A DNA stretch of 13,011 bases from Methanobacteriota archaeon. GTDB lineage: Archaea > Thermoplasmatota > Poseidoniia > Poseidoniales > Thalassarchaeaceae. The position numbers were made by a program, and so were the translations under genes. The DNA is taken from NCBI GenBank assembly GCA_002683155.1, contig NYST01000019.1, positions 1 through 13,011 on the forward strand. Reading direction: 5' to 3'. Positions 1-7,449 of this stretch are shown here, piece after piece (position 1 is the first letter of the stretch; each line of letters opens with the position of its first letter). The notes under the pieces are model-generated. The model made no database searches, was not told the DNA's origin, and saw only the letters and a list, made by a program, of their open reading frames with translations.

Positions 1-1243
1 ACAGGATCATGAATTCGAAGAATGCGTCTCTGAATGACTGATCACCATCTCCTGACTTGCTGACCCAACCCTTGACACTGCCGTCCTTTTCGTACAGAAC
101 TGTCAACCCGTACTTGCCGCTTTCCTCATCGAAGTCATACTGGAAGTCGTACCTCTCATGGTCATCCTCCAACTCCAGAGGAGCGAAACCAACAGCAAGT
201 ATTGCAACAACCGAATATACGCCGAGCGACCAACTAAGAACCCTCTTCGTGCCAAACCTGTCTGCAAGCTTACCCCCTACAACAGTAGCCGGAATGGCTG
301 TGATATTCACCATAAGCAGCAGAACGAAATTCATTGACGGATTTATCCTCAGAACAGAGTCTCCAAAGGCTGACGCCATTCCTCCGATCGTGTTAATTCC
401 GTCAAAGAAAAGAAGGAAGGAAAGGAGGTATATGGCCAGAATCTTGAATTTTCTGACTTCTCCGAAGGTCTTCCTAACCTCTCTCATCCCATCAAATACC
501 GCATCCTTGACAGAATCATACTGCTTGGGTCTGGGTATCTCGGGCTCTGGAGTATTTCTGAAGAGAGCCATTCCAAAACCTAGCCACCACAGTGCAGTAG
601 TCACGAATACGAAACTTAGTACCCAGGGGCTCCATTTTGTGGACATCCCGAAGAAGCCGGTCTCCCCGACTACAAGATGTACAATCAGAATTGTAGAACC
701 GCCGAAGAATCCGTACGCAGTACCCCAACTAGACACATGATCCATTTGTGCCTTTTCGGCAAGGTATGGCATGAATGCATAGTAAATCACATTCCCACCA
801 GAGAATCCAATGTTGCCGATTACCAGGCAGAATGCGAGAAACTTGTAATCCGACCCCGAACCAAGATGTGGCGCAACCCCCATCATTCCGGTGAAAATCA
901 CTCCTACGATTGTGTAAGCCCACAGAATCTTCTTCTTTATCGGCATCCTGTCAGCTATTGCTCCGATTACTGGGCTTACGATGGCTACGAAAAGACTCGC
1001 AGCACCTAGGACAATGGCGTAGAAAGTATCTCCAGTTACTACCATGCTGCCTACTTCGGTACCTCCACCAGTTGCTAATTCGAACATGCTAGACATTAGC
1101 TGAGGCACTAGGACAGTCAGTACGGTAAGGGCGAAAGCCTGGTTCGCCCAATCATACCAGTACCACCCTCTCAGAGACCGGTTTCTCTCATCACTCATTC
1201 CTTCAATCGTTCCAAAACCCATGACAACCCTTCTCTCGGACAT
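1..1243 (-). CDS. MFS transporter, UMF1/Atg22-like family (3' end beyond window)
   Basis: The frame is open from an ATG at 1243 to the left edge, giving 414 residues with no stop, so the C-terminus lies outside the window. Residues 27-37 read WYWYDWANQAF, the hallmark of the UMF1 (vacuole-effluxer Atg22-like) branch of the major facilitator superfamily. Motif-A-like loops follow helix 2 (GAIADRMPIKKK, 94-105) and its second-half counterpart (GGKLADRFGTKR, 323-334). At least nine hydrophobic segments are visible. The protein should sit in the cytoplasmic membrane as an exporter or importer of a small solute; the substrate cannot be read from the sequence. Residues about 356-408 form a strongly charged, non-hydrophobic stretch rich in Asp/Glu between membrane segments, which is long for an MFS loop. 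Later in-frame ATGs at 1222 and 1198 are possible starts; the 1198 start (MSDERNRSLRGWYWYDW) would still keep the whole family motif. Family assignment is firm; substrate is unknown. Confidence 0.88.
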   Translation of the reverse strand, partial: MSERRVVMGFGTIEGMSDERNRSLRGWYWYDWANQAFALTVLTVLVPQLMSSMFELATGGGTEVGSMVVTGDTFYAIVLGAASLFVAIVSPVIGAIADRMPIKKKILWAYTIVGVIFTGMMGVAPHLGSGSDYKFLAFCLVIGNIGFSGGNVIYYAFMPYLAEKAQMDHVSSWGTAYGFFGGSTILIVHLVVGETGFFGMSTKWSPWVLSFVFVTTALWWLGFGMALFRNTPEPEIPRPKQYDSVKDAVFDGMREVRKTFGEVRKFKILAIYLLSFLLFFDGINTIGGMASAFGDSVLRINPSMNFVLLLMVNITAIPATVVGGKLADRFGTKRVLSWSLGVYSVVAILAVGFAPLELEDDHERYDFQYDFDEESGKYGLTVLYEKDGSVKGWVSKSGDGDQSFRDAFFEFMIL

Positions 1244-1258
1244 ATTGTAGGGGTTTAG

Positions 1259-1272
1259 TGTATTCCAATACA
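1259..1272. promoter_or_regulatory. 14-bp perfect palindrome in the divergent promoter gap
   Basis: TGTATTCCAATACA is identical to its reverse complement at every position outside the CC centre (6-bp arms, 2-bp spacer). It fills the centre of the 33-bp gap between the outward-facing transporter (start 1243) and RaSEA (start 1277). AT-rich TATA-like sequence overlaps it in both directions, so it may be a shared operator, a pair of overlapping core promoter elements, or both. If either gene starts at a later codon, the gap becomes wider but the palindrome stays upstream of both. Confidence 0.45.
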
Positions 1273-1276
1273 TCTA

Positions 1277-2467
1277 GTGAGAAAACGCTACGATAAGCAT
1301 GCCAATTCAAGTGCAAAGAGTAGAGCGCGTAACATGGCGCACTCTTGTGGAATATTGGGGAACGGCTCCAAGGCCGTCAAAATTCACCATCTGGTCAAGG
1401 CACCAGAGAACACTCCCAAGTCAATATCATTCAGAGAGTCATGGGACGCCAGTAGGCCGGTTACAGTTTACAAGACCCCAGAAAATCTCCCAGATGGGAC
1501 ACCATGCACTGCCGCAACTGTCATCCTCAGATCCAAGGGATGTGCTTGGTGGTGGAAGTCAGGATGCACTTTCTGTGGCTACTTCAATGACGTCAGAGAC
1601 GACGTCTCTGCGGATGATATGTTTTCTCAGTGGGATTATGCTAAGAAAAAAACAAACCAGTTTGAAGGGTGCAAGATGGTCAAGGTGTATACATCTGGTA
1701 CATTCTTCGAGGATAGGGAGAATCCACCAGAGTGGCAGGAGGTTGTTCTAAAGGAGACAGCAGAAATGGGGCTTCATCTTGTCGTAGAGGCACAAGCTCA
1801 GATGTGCACCCCAGAGAAGATTGAATGGGTTGCTGCCCGACATCCGGGATGCACCGTGGCAATCGGACTAGAGGCTTACGACGATAGTGTACTACGATTC
1901 CACGTCAACAAGGGATTCACGACCAAGCAATGGCATAGGGCAGTCGAAATGCTGAGAGAAAATGACTTGCGTGTGAAGACATACCTATTGTTCAAGCCTC
2001 CATTCATGTCAGAGGGGGAAGCACTCAAGCACACTACCTCATGGTTGGTTGATGTTGCCAAATACTCCGACGAAGTCTCCGTGAACCCAATGAACATACA
2101 GAAGAATACGATAGTTGACCGGCTTTTCCGGAATAAGGAATACAGAACGCCATGGCTTTGGTCATTGGTTGAGATGATCAAGCGGGCCCATCATGAAATG
2201 GATGGAGTCAACTGCCGAATTATCGTTCACCCAACTGCAGGGGGAAAGATTCGTGGAGCTCACAATTGTGGCTCGTGCGATTCGGAGGTAGTAGCATCTA
2301 TCGAGAGATATTCAGTGTCAGGAGATCCGGAGGAGTTCAACCACTTGGAATGCTCATGTGAGTCACACTGGAGAGCAGAGCTGGAAAACGATCTAAACCT
2401 CCCAGTTACACTAGGATTTGGCACCTTCCGTCGTGGAAACCCGACTGACCTAGTTCGTGCCCCTTGA
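1277..2467 (+). CDS. Archaeosine biosynthesis radical SAM protein RaSEA-like
   Basis: This 396-residue protein matches the RaSEA type of radical SAM enzyme (TIGR01210-like). Known family members partner with ArcS and convert the lysine adduct of preQ0 at tRNA position 15 into archaeosine. The cluster-binding cysteines are C89, C97 and C100 in GCAWWWKSGCTFCGY, a C-x7-C-x2-C spacing instead of the classic C-x3-C-x2-C. YTSGTFFEDREN (138-149) fits the conserved SAM-site strand. A second cysteine group near the C-terminus (C331, C334, C359, C361) could hold another metal or contact tRNA. The GTG at 1277 is the longest start; an ATG at 1334 (MAHSCGILG, codon 20) is an equally good alternative and would give 377 residues. 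No strong SD is seen at either, so a leaderless transcript is possible. It diverges from the transporter gene. The enzyme family is confident; partner ArcS is not in the window. Confidence 0.85.
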   Translation: MRKRYDKHANSSAKSRARNMAHSCGILGNGSKAVKIHHLVKAPENTPKSISFRESWDASRPVTVYKTPENLPDGTPCTAATVILRSKGCAWWWKSGCTFCGYFNDVRDDVSADDMFSQWDYAKKKTNQFEGCKMVKVYTSGTFFEDRENPPEWQEVVLKETAEMGLHLVVEAQAQMCTPEKIEWVAARHPGCTVAIGLEAYDDSVLRFHVNKGFTTKQWHRAVEMLRENDLRVKTYLLFKPPFMSEGEALKHTTSWLVDVAKYSDEVSVNPMNIQKNTIVDRLFRNKEYRTPWLWSLVEMIKRAHHEMDGVNCRIIVHPTAGGKIRGAHNCGSCDSEVVASIERYSVSGDPEEFNHLECSCESHWRAELENDLNLPVTLGFGTFRRGNPTDLVRAP

Positions 2468-2524
2468 GTCAATTGACAAACTGTGCACGCCCAATGCTTA
2501 AGGGCAAATCTCCGGTGGTAGAGT

Positions 2525-2542
2525 CGGAATTGTACAATTCCG
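2525..2542. promoter_or_regulatory. 18-bp perfect palindrome upstream of membrane-protein pair
   Basis: CGGAATTGTACAATTCCG is its own exact reverse complement. It ends 10 bases before the TTG start at 2553 and touches the SD-like GGGGTGAT (2542-2549). A TATA-like GCTTAAG at 2496-2502 would place a transcription start near 2525, so a protein bound here would block initiation. Having no loop, it suits a dimeric repressor better than a terminator hairpin. A shorter palindrome, GTCAATTGAC, lies at 2468-2477 directly after the RaSEA stop and shares the CAATT core. Confidence 0.5.
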
Positions 2543-2552
2543 GGGTGATTGA

Positions 2553-2831
2553 TTGTCCGATGACAGGTCCACTTTGATAGGAGAGTTCCTCCAAGGCGAG
2601 GGCGAGCCATCGTCTTCTTGGGTGATGCTGGCGATGGGCTTCGTTTCCACGATGGTGTTCCTGATTCTTTATGGAATACTGTTCCCAAGCAGCGATCTTC
2701 CGGTCATTTCCTCAGTTCTTCCTGTTTTTGATGGCGTATTCGACTCAGGAATTTGGTTCTTCATCCTAGGTGCCATGATTGGCGTCTTCGCCATATTGGG
2801 GACGATGCTAACTGAGGCAACAAGTGAGTGA
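2553..2831 (+). CDS. Small two-helix membrane protein, unrecognised
   Basis: This predicted 92-residue protein has two hydrophobic segments, about residues 24-43 and 67-85, separated by a short loop, and a polar acidic N-terminus. The TTG start is chosen because GGGGTGAT (2542-2549), complementary to the 16S tail, sits at the right distance and an in-frame TGA lies immediately upstream. An ATG at codon 25 would cut into the first helix. The stop overlaps the SD (TGAGGTG, 2829-2835) of the oxidase-like gene that follows, so the two are probably translationally coupled. The arrangement suggests a small accessory subunit of that larger membrane protein, but I recognise no family and no cofactor ligands are obvious. 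Confidence 0.7.
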   Translation: MSDDRSTLIGEFLQGEGEPSSSWVMLAMGFVSTMVFLILYGILFPSSDLPVISSVLPVFDGVFDSGIWFFILGAMIGVFAILGTMLTEATSE

Positions 2832-2840
2832 GGTGAAAAG

Positions 2841-4505
2841 ATGGGAATAATCACATCAATGTCCGTCTTTTGGTTAGCCACTCTCGTTGTTTTCGTTCTG
2901 GTCAATAGAGGGATATGGGTTTTCACCGATGTTTCAAAGAGCATGAGCATGTTCATGCTCGAGAAAGCACTTGGCCCCCCAATAGACTTCGTTGAAGGGA
3001 AGCGCGGCTCTGCAGCAACTACGTGGATAATCCAAGGGGCACTATGGCTAATTCCTGCATCGGTAATTACTTTCTGTGGTCTATGGCTTTCACATGACCC
3101 GGAAGCACTCCACAGCCTTTCTTCATGGGGCCTGAACCCCGCTTCAAGCTCCCTACTGACCTCCGGATTCCTAGTGGCCATTTACGGTTCGGTAGGGATG
3201 CTCCTAATCGGATCATCAATGCACATCGTCCCCGAGCTGGGAGGGACAACTCTGGCCACTGAGAAGAACGCCACACTGATGTCTTTCGTATGGACACTAT
3301 CAGTAATCGTGATGTTCATCGCAGCAAACAAGCCCGAGATTGTTGGTATCAAGATAATGCCACTCGCGACCCTTCTGACTAATCTGGCCCTCATTGCTGT
3401 CATCGTCAACATGCTCCTAACAGCAGCTTCTAGGACCAAGAAGATGCCATTGCCGGGGTGGATGATGATAATTGGATTGATTTCAGCCCCGCTTTCAGTG
3501 GTGGTTCTGGCGATCACCGGCCCTCTTGATTCAGGCACAGGACAGTGGCTAGTCACTCGGATACACGGGCCGACGTCTCTCTTCCTGTTGATGTCAGGTG
3601 CGATTCTATACGGTGCTTCCAGAGGGAGCGGCAATCCACTTTGGTCTAGATCACTTGCAGCGGTTACCATGGTAGGGGCAATTTTCACAATTAATCCATT
3701 AGGACTTATCGAAGGAGAAATGGCATCCGTCTTCCTTGGGATCGATGCCGCATCTTTCGACCCCTCAAGGAACGACATCGTAGCCGGCTCATTCCTCCTG
3801 GCTCTTTCTCTAATCCCTATCATCGCTCTTTCAGCCAATGTTTTGGCTACCATGAGGGGAGATGACGTGTTCATTGAGAATCCAGATTCCCCTGGAATGC
3901 CAGAGATCAATCTGGCTGCCTTCATGGCCGTCCCCGTCTCGATTGGTGGCCTTTTCGTTCTCACAGACTATCTTACTGGAACCAATGAGCTGACAGGTGT
4001 TCACACATCCTTGGTCATGATGGGCGTCTGGGTTGTTTTCGTCCCTGCATCCATGGGGGCGGCACTTTCCATCTTCCCCGAGGTCTCCGGGAGGAACGTC
4101 CTTTCTGTCAACCGCTCGAGGTGGGCTTTCTGGCTGATGGCAGGAGGTGCATTCTCGGGGCTGGTCTTCACGATGATGGCGGACTTCTCTGACATGGCTC
4201 TCCTGGAAGCTTCAATCGAGGAGGAGAACTCCATGTCCAGCAGAATCAGAGTGTTGGGTTCAGTCCTCTTCTATGGGACAGTAATCGGCTCGATTTACCA
4301 TTCATTGAACATAATCAGTGGATCATTCAGGGGTACTCTAGCCTCAGAGGGGCCAATCCCTTCCTCGACTTCAATATCAAGCCCATACAAGCTAACCAAG
4401 GAGACCACCGTGAGGAAGATCCTGGCTCAGAGGGAAGGCAAACTAGACACAGTAGTGGTCCCCGAATCTAGTACAGAAATGCCAGGAAGCCCCACTGAGT
4501 TGTGA
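2841..4505 (+). CDS. Heme-copper oxidase subunit I-like membrane protein lacking metal ligands
   Basis: This 554-residue protein has about twelve hydrophobic segments and a soluble C-terminal tail from about residue 500. Several stretches resemble subunit I of cbb3/NO-reductase-type heme-copper oxidases: TSGFLVAIYGSVGMLLIG then VPELGG (107-135) like helices 2-3; RIHGPTSLFLLMSGAILYG then NPLWSRSL (240-272) like the CuB-histidine helix and its following loop; and FPEVSGRN then FWLMAGGAF (412-438) like helices 10-11. However, the protein contains only six histidines (85, 91, 128, 242, 388, 487). There is none between 242 and 388, so the tandem CuB His pair is absent, and Gly109 falls where a low-spin heme His is expected. 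It may be a non-catalytic relative, or bind cofactors differently. The ATG at 2841 follows a strong SD GAGGTG. Membrane location is sure; the superfamily call rests on pattern similarity read by eye. Confidence 0.55.
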   Translation: MGIITSMSVFWLATLVVFVLVNRGIWVFTDVSKSMSMFMLEKALGPPIDFVEGKRGSAATTWIIQGALWLIPASVITFCGLWLSHDPEALHSLSSWGLNPASSSLLTSGFLVAIYGSVGMLLIGSSMHIVPELGGTTLATEKNATLMSFVWTLSVIVMFIAANKPEIVGIKIMPLATLLTNLALIAVIVNMLLTAASRTKKMPLPGWMMIIGLISAPLSVVVLAITGPLDSGTGQWLVTRIHGPTSLFLLMSGAILYGASRGSGNPLWSRSLAAVTMVGAIFTINPLGLIEGEMASVFLGIDAASFDPSRNDIVAGSFLLALSLIPIIALSANVLATMRGDDVFIENPDSPGMPEINLAAFMAVPVSIGGLFVLTDYLTGTNELTGVHTSLVMMGVWVVFVPASMGAALSIFPEVSGRNVLSVNRSRWAFWLMAGGAFSGLVFTMMADFSDMALLEASIEEENSMSSRIRVLGSVLFYGTVIGSIYHSLNIISGSFRGTLASEGPIPSSTSISSPYKLTKETTVRKILAQREGKLDTVVVPESSTEMPGSPTEL

Positions 4506-4555
4506 AACGACCACATACTCAATGTGTCGATAGGCTCTGCCACCACCGGGATAGC

Positions 4556-5839
4556 ATGAGGATAGGTCTCGTTGGGAAGCCGAACGTTGGGAAGTCAACA
4601 GCATTCTCTGCACTAACTCAGATGCCTGTTGACATAGCAAACTACCCGTTCACCACAATCGATCCGAACGTGGGAGTGACTTGGATACCATTGCAAGAGA
4701 GGTGCGCTTGCTACATTCTGAGGGAACGCCGAGAGTCCTCCGGGAGGCTAGAATCTTCCACAGTAGACGACCCGAGGAGAGGCAGCATTTGCTCTCCCAA
4801 TTCAGGTTCCTGCATCGGATTCAATCGTATGGTTCCAGTGACCCTAGTTGACGTAGCGGGCTTGGTACCAGGAGCCCACGAGGGCAGGGGGAGGGGGAAT
4901 CAGTTCCTCTCCGACCTCTCAAGATGTGATGCACTAATCCAGGTGGTCGACGTCTCAGGTTCAACTGACTTGGAGGGAAACCCAGTCGGCTCGGGAGGGT
5001 CCCAACCAATCGAAGAGCACCGATTCCTGATTGGGGAGTTAGACTCGTGGATTCTCGGAATAGTGGAGAACGGGTGGGACCGAGTATCCAGAAAGGCGCA
5101 AGCCGAAGGGGCCGGTGCGATTCGCGAACACGTACTCGAGAGGCTCACAGGAATAGGTGCCACGGAAAATCATGTTTCCGCAGGATTCTCATTGGTAGAG
5201 AAAGAGATGCAGCCATCTAAAGGCCCAGAATCATGGGGGCGTGAGGAGCTAAGAGCAATGTCTTCGGCCATTAGGAAGACCATGTTCCCCATCTCAGTAG
5301 CTGCCAACAAGGCAGACAACTTGGAAGAATTCGGCTCCGAGTTGCAGGCAGAAGTAGAGTCGAATGGTGGTAGAGTTGTTTTCACCAGTGCAGAGGCCGA
5401 ACTAGCGCTACGTCGGGCTTCAGCCTCTGGAATGATCTCCTACCAACTTGGGGACTCAGAATTTGAACTGACTGCAGACGGCGAAGAGAAACTTTCCGAG
5501 AAGCAGAGAGCCGCCCTCTCCTCAATTTCTAGCACATTGTCTTCGTGGGATGGCGGAGGCCTTGTAGGCTTGCTTTCCGAGGTGGTGTTCGAACAACTAT
5601 CCAGGATTGTAGCCTACCCAGTTCAGGACGAGACCCACTGGGTCGATGGCGACGGAAAGCCCCTGCCTGATGCAATCCTGATCCAAATGGGGACTACTGC
5701 GAAGGGGCTCGCATTCGAGGTCCATTCGGACCTTGGAGAGGGATTTGTTAGGGCCATTGACGCTAGATCTGGAAGGGTGATTGGAGCAGAACACGAACTA
5801 GTCGATGGGGATGTAGTCAGTATCCAGGCAAAGACCTAG
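4556..5839 (+). CDS. YchF/Obg-type translation-associated GTPase with TGS domain
   Basis: The protein has 427 residues when started at ATG 4556, giving the family-typical beginning MRIGLVGKPNVGKST. An upstream in-frame GTG at 4502, overlapping the previous stop, would add 18 uncharacteristic residues. The G1 loop is GKPNVGKS (7-14), switch I contains YPFTTIDPN (30-38), G3 is DVAGL (99-103) and G4 is NKAD (251-254). A helical region follows, then a C-terminal TGS domain (about 352-425). Relatives associate with ribosomes and hydrolyse GTP or ATP. Between switch I and G3, archaeal members usually have a compact cysteine motif; here C50 and C52 are separated from C79 and C86 by an extra polar stretch of about 20 residues (54-78). 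The gene ends tail to tail with the next one, sharing CTAG. It is 50 bases downstream of the oxidase-like gene, perhaps in the same transcript. Family assignment is firm. Confidence 0.93.
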   Translation: MRIGLVGKPNVGKSTAFSALTQMPVDIANYPFTTIDPNVGVTWIPLQERCACYILRERRESSGRLESSTVDDPRRGSICSPNSGSCIGFNRMVPVTLVDVAGLVPGAHEGRGRGNQFLSDLSRCDALIQVVDVSGSTDLEGNPVGSGGSQPIEEHRFLIGELDSWILGIVENGWDRVSRKAQAEGAGAIREHVLERLTGIGATENHVSAGFSLVEKEMQPSKGPESWGREELRAMSSAIRKTMFPISVAANKADNLEEFGSELQAEVESNGGRVVFTSAEAELALRRASASGMISYQLGDSEFELTADGEEKLSEKQRAALSSISSTLSSWDGGGLVGLLSEVVFEQLSRIVAYPVQDETHWVDGDGKPLPDAILIQMGTTAKGLAFEVHSDLGEGFVRAIDARSGRVIGAEHELVDGDVVSIQAKT

Positions 5840-6516
5840 CCGCTTGTCGGCTCAATAATCAACTCAAAGAAAACGGCAGTCCAAGTGATATCAAAATCCT
5901 CATCGTTGTCTACGAAACCAATAGGATCAGTTTCGATTGAAGCGGTTATCGTGGCAATCCATGCACCTCTGCCATTACCTCCGTCGCTCCACAACTCCCT
6001 GATATCGTTCTCATTCATCTCCTCCTCTGTGAAGGACTCTCCTGTATATCCTGGAGTGACATCCCATCGTATGGAAAAGCCACCATTGCCCATTCCTGAG
6101 CAATCCCCATCCGCGCTCTGATCCGCTATTTCCCCGGTGGAGTAACCCTCCACATCACTGAGATCGCTGACTCCGTCAACACTGTCTGTGAAACCCGGAC
6201 CCGGCTCGTCATTGTCAAAGCAAGAGACTTGTAATTCCACAAATCCGATGCTCATTTCTGACTCGTCCATTAGATCAAAGAAAGTATCGTGACTTTCTCC
6301 ATCACCAAGAGAAACCGATTCGCTGAGAGAGGTCGTACTCTCCTCGAAGACAACACTCAGTGAACCAGAAAGGCCAGAGGAACCACCTCCAGATATTTCA
6401 TCGTCTATCAGTGAGGGAAGTGCTTCGAAATAGACGGGGAATGCAACTAGGAAAACTAGAGTTCCCGCTAGCGTCTTCACCTTCTGAGGGGTGTCTACAA
6501 GGTCTTGGAAGTCCAT
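5836..6516 (-). CDS. Membrane-anchored acidic protein, unrecognised
   Basis: This 226-residue protein has a short cytoplasmic N-terminus, one hydrophobic segment (about residues 16-37) that serves as a signal anchor, and then a highly acidic Ser/Gly/Asp-rich outer domain. The outer domain has two cysteines (C99, C139) that could pair. Its end is rich in beta-type residues (WIATITAS, ITWTAVFFELII), suggesting a beta-sandwich, but no family is recognised. The ATG at 6516 has the SD-like GGGGTGA seven bases upstream. The stop shares CTAG with the convergent YchF gene. A TATA-like element upstream suggests its own promoter, though it could also be the last gene of the ribosomal group. The acidic surface domain fits a marine or saline outside environment. 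Confidence 0.75.
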   Translation of the reverse strand: MDFQDLVDTPQKVKTLAGTLVFLVAFPVYFEALPSLIDDEISGGGSSGLSGSLSVVFEESTTSLSESVSLGDGESHDTFFDLMDESEMSIGFVELQVSCFDNDEPGPGFTDSVDGVSDLSDVEGYSTGEIADQSADGDCSGMGNGGFSIRWDVTPGYTGESFTEEEMNENDIRELWSDGGNGRGAWIATITASIETDPIGFVDNDEDFDITWTAVFFELIIEPTSG

Positions 6517-6572
6517 GGACGATTCACCCCTCGCTCTCAGAGCAACATATCAAATGCTATCCCTATCTGTAC

Positions 6573-6579
6573 TCTATAA
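6573..6579 (-). promoter_or_regulatory. Candidate TATA box for the acidic membrane protein
   Basis: On the minus strand this reads ATTATAG within an AT-rich gap of 73 bases between two genes. It lies about 57 bases upstream of the ATG at 6516, which would give a leader of roughly 30 nt containing the SD. Archaeal promoters are weakly defined, so this is only a likely site. Confidence 0.35.
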
Positions 6580-6589
6580 TCTGCAATCA

Positions 6590-7087
6590 TCAATCCTCAG
6601 AACTTTTCCAACTGCCAATTTCCAAACCTTCTTTGAAGAAAATCTTCCGAGAGTTTCTGAATTCAGGAAGGAGGTATCCAATGACCGACCTCTCCATGAA
6701 TGTCCACTTCCATGGACATCTTGGAAGCATTTTCGACCACTCGAGCAAAAACCCTCTCCAATCATCACCATCGAACATCTCCGGTATTCTGAAGGAAACA
6801 AACGACATCCTACCAGAAGATCCTGGCACGTAACTCCAAGTTCGAATGGCAAGTCCCTCGGATTCTCCGGACAAGACCTTCAGGCCTAGTACTCTGGCCC
6901 TTTTTGCGATTGGCACAATTATTGCCCATCTTTGTACTAAAGTAGTCTCTTCAAAGCGAGCCATCTCCCACCCTCGACTTTCGCCGATGATGCGCATGGC
7001 CCTGATAGCTTCAGTAGGCACTATGCTTACCGGAATCTCAAGCATCCGCTCCATTAGTCTCAGACCATCCTCGAGGCCCTCGCCCAT
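6590..7087 (-). CDS. Conserved-looking small protein downstream of L12, unrecognised
   Basis: This predicted 165-residue soluble protein starts at ATG 7087, 33 bases after the L12 stop; an in-frame TGA 15 bases upstream of the ATG rules out a longer form. Codon and amino acid use look genuine: mixed charge, seven tryptophans, an N-terminal helix-like part (residues 1-70, with EAIRAMRIIGESRGW and a basic PIAKRARVLGLKVL) and a later part rich in aromatic residues (WSYVPG, FRIPEMFDGDDW, CPWKWTF). There is no signal peptide, membrane segment or recognised motif. Its position directly behind the stalk genes suggests co-transcription with them. No SD is clear, so translation may follow termination of L12. 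Overlapping frames on both strands here are less protein-like. Function is unknown. Confidence 0.68.
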   Translation of the reverse strand: MGEGLEDGLRLMERMLEIPVSIVPTEAIRAMRIIGESRGWEMARFEETTLVQRWAIIVPIAKRARVLGLKVLSGESEGLAIRTWSYVPGSSGRMSFVSFRIPEMFDGDDWRGFLLEWSKMLPRCPWKWTFMERSVIGYLLPEFRNSRKIFFKEGLEIGSWKSSED

Positions 7088-7120
7088 AGCGGCTTCGCGT
7101 CATTCGTTCCAATCTTTGCT

Positions 7121-7432
7121 TCAGCCGAATAGGGAGCCAAGACCTTCGAAACCGCCCGCTTCTTCCTCGGGCTCCTCAGCAGCTTCTTCCTGGGCCGGAG
7201 CAGCGTCAGCAGCTCCACCGGAAGCAGCAGCAGGAGCAGCCGAAGCCACTGGGGCGGCGACCGCGGTCGCCATGGCCTCATCGATGTCGACGGAGCCTAG
7301 TGAGGCGACTAGGGCCTTTACTCGAGCCCCGTCAGCCTCGACTCCTGCAGCCTTCAGCACTGAGCTGATGGCCTTGTCATCGATGTCCTTTTCTGCAGAA
7401 TGCAACAACATTGCAGCATATACATATTCCAT
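7121..7432 (-). CDS. rpl12: Ribosomal protein L12 (archaeal P1, stalk)
   Basis: This 103-residue protein is an archaeal P1-type stalk component that dimerises on P0/L10 and recruits translational GTPases to the ribosome. The helical dimerisation domain begins [17 protein letters not shown]. An Ala/Gly-rich hinge follows (about residues 59-84) and then the acidic tail ending [11 protein letters not shown], which matches the end of P0 encoded just upstream and is the factor-binding peptide. The ATG at 7432 is chosen over an ATG at 7453 ([11 protein letters not shown]) because AGGTGA (7438-7443) is an ideal SD for it and family members start at this point. The 7453 codon would overlap the L10 stop. 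Length is normal for the family. Confidence 0.96.
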   Translation of the reverse strand: MEYVYAAMLLHSAEKDIDDKAISSVLKAAGVEADGARVKALVASLGSVDIDEAMATAVAAPVASAAPAAASGGAADAAPAQEEAAEEPEEEAGGFEGLGSLFG

Positions 7433-7449
7433 TTCATTCACCTTTTTTT

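Noticed and set aside
57..1092. Plus-strand open frames over the left end
   Set aside because: They are antisense to the continuous transporter frame on the minus strand, which carries clear family motifs; their own translations look random.
4512..4526. CACAT/ATGTG hairpin between the oxidase-like gene and the GTPase
   Set aside because: A five-base AT-containing stem is expected by chance and has no other supporting signal.
7185..7270. Repetitive GCA/GCC-rich tract resembling a triplet repeat
   Set aside because: It encodes the normal Ala/Gly-rich hinge of the L12 stalk protein.
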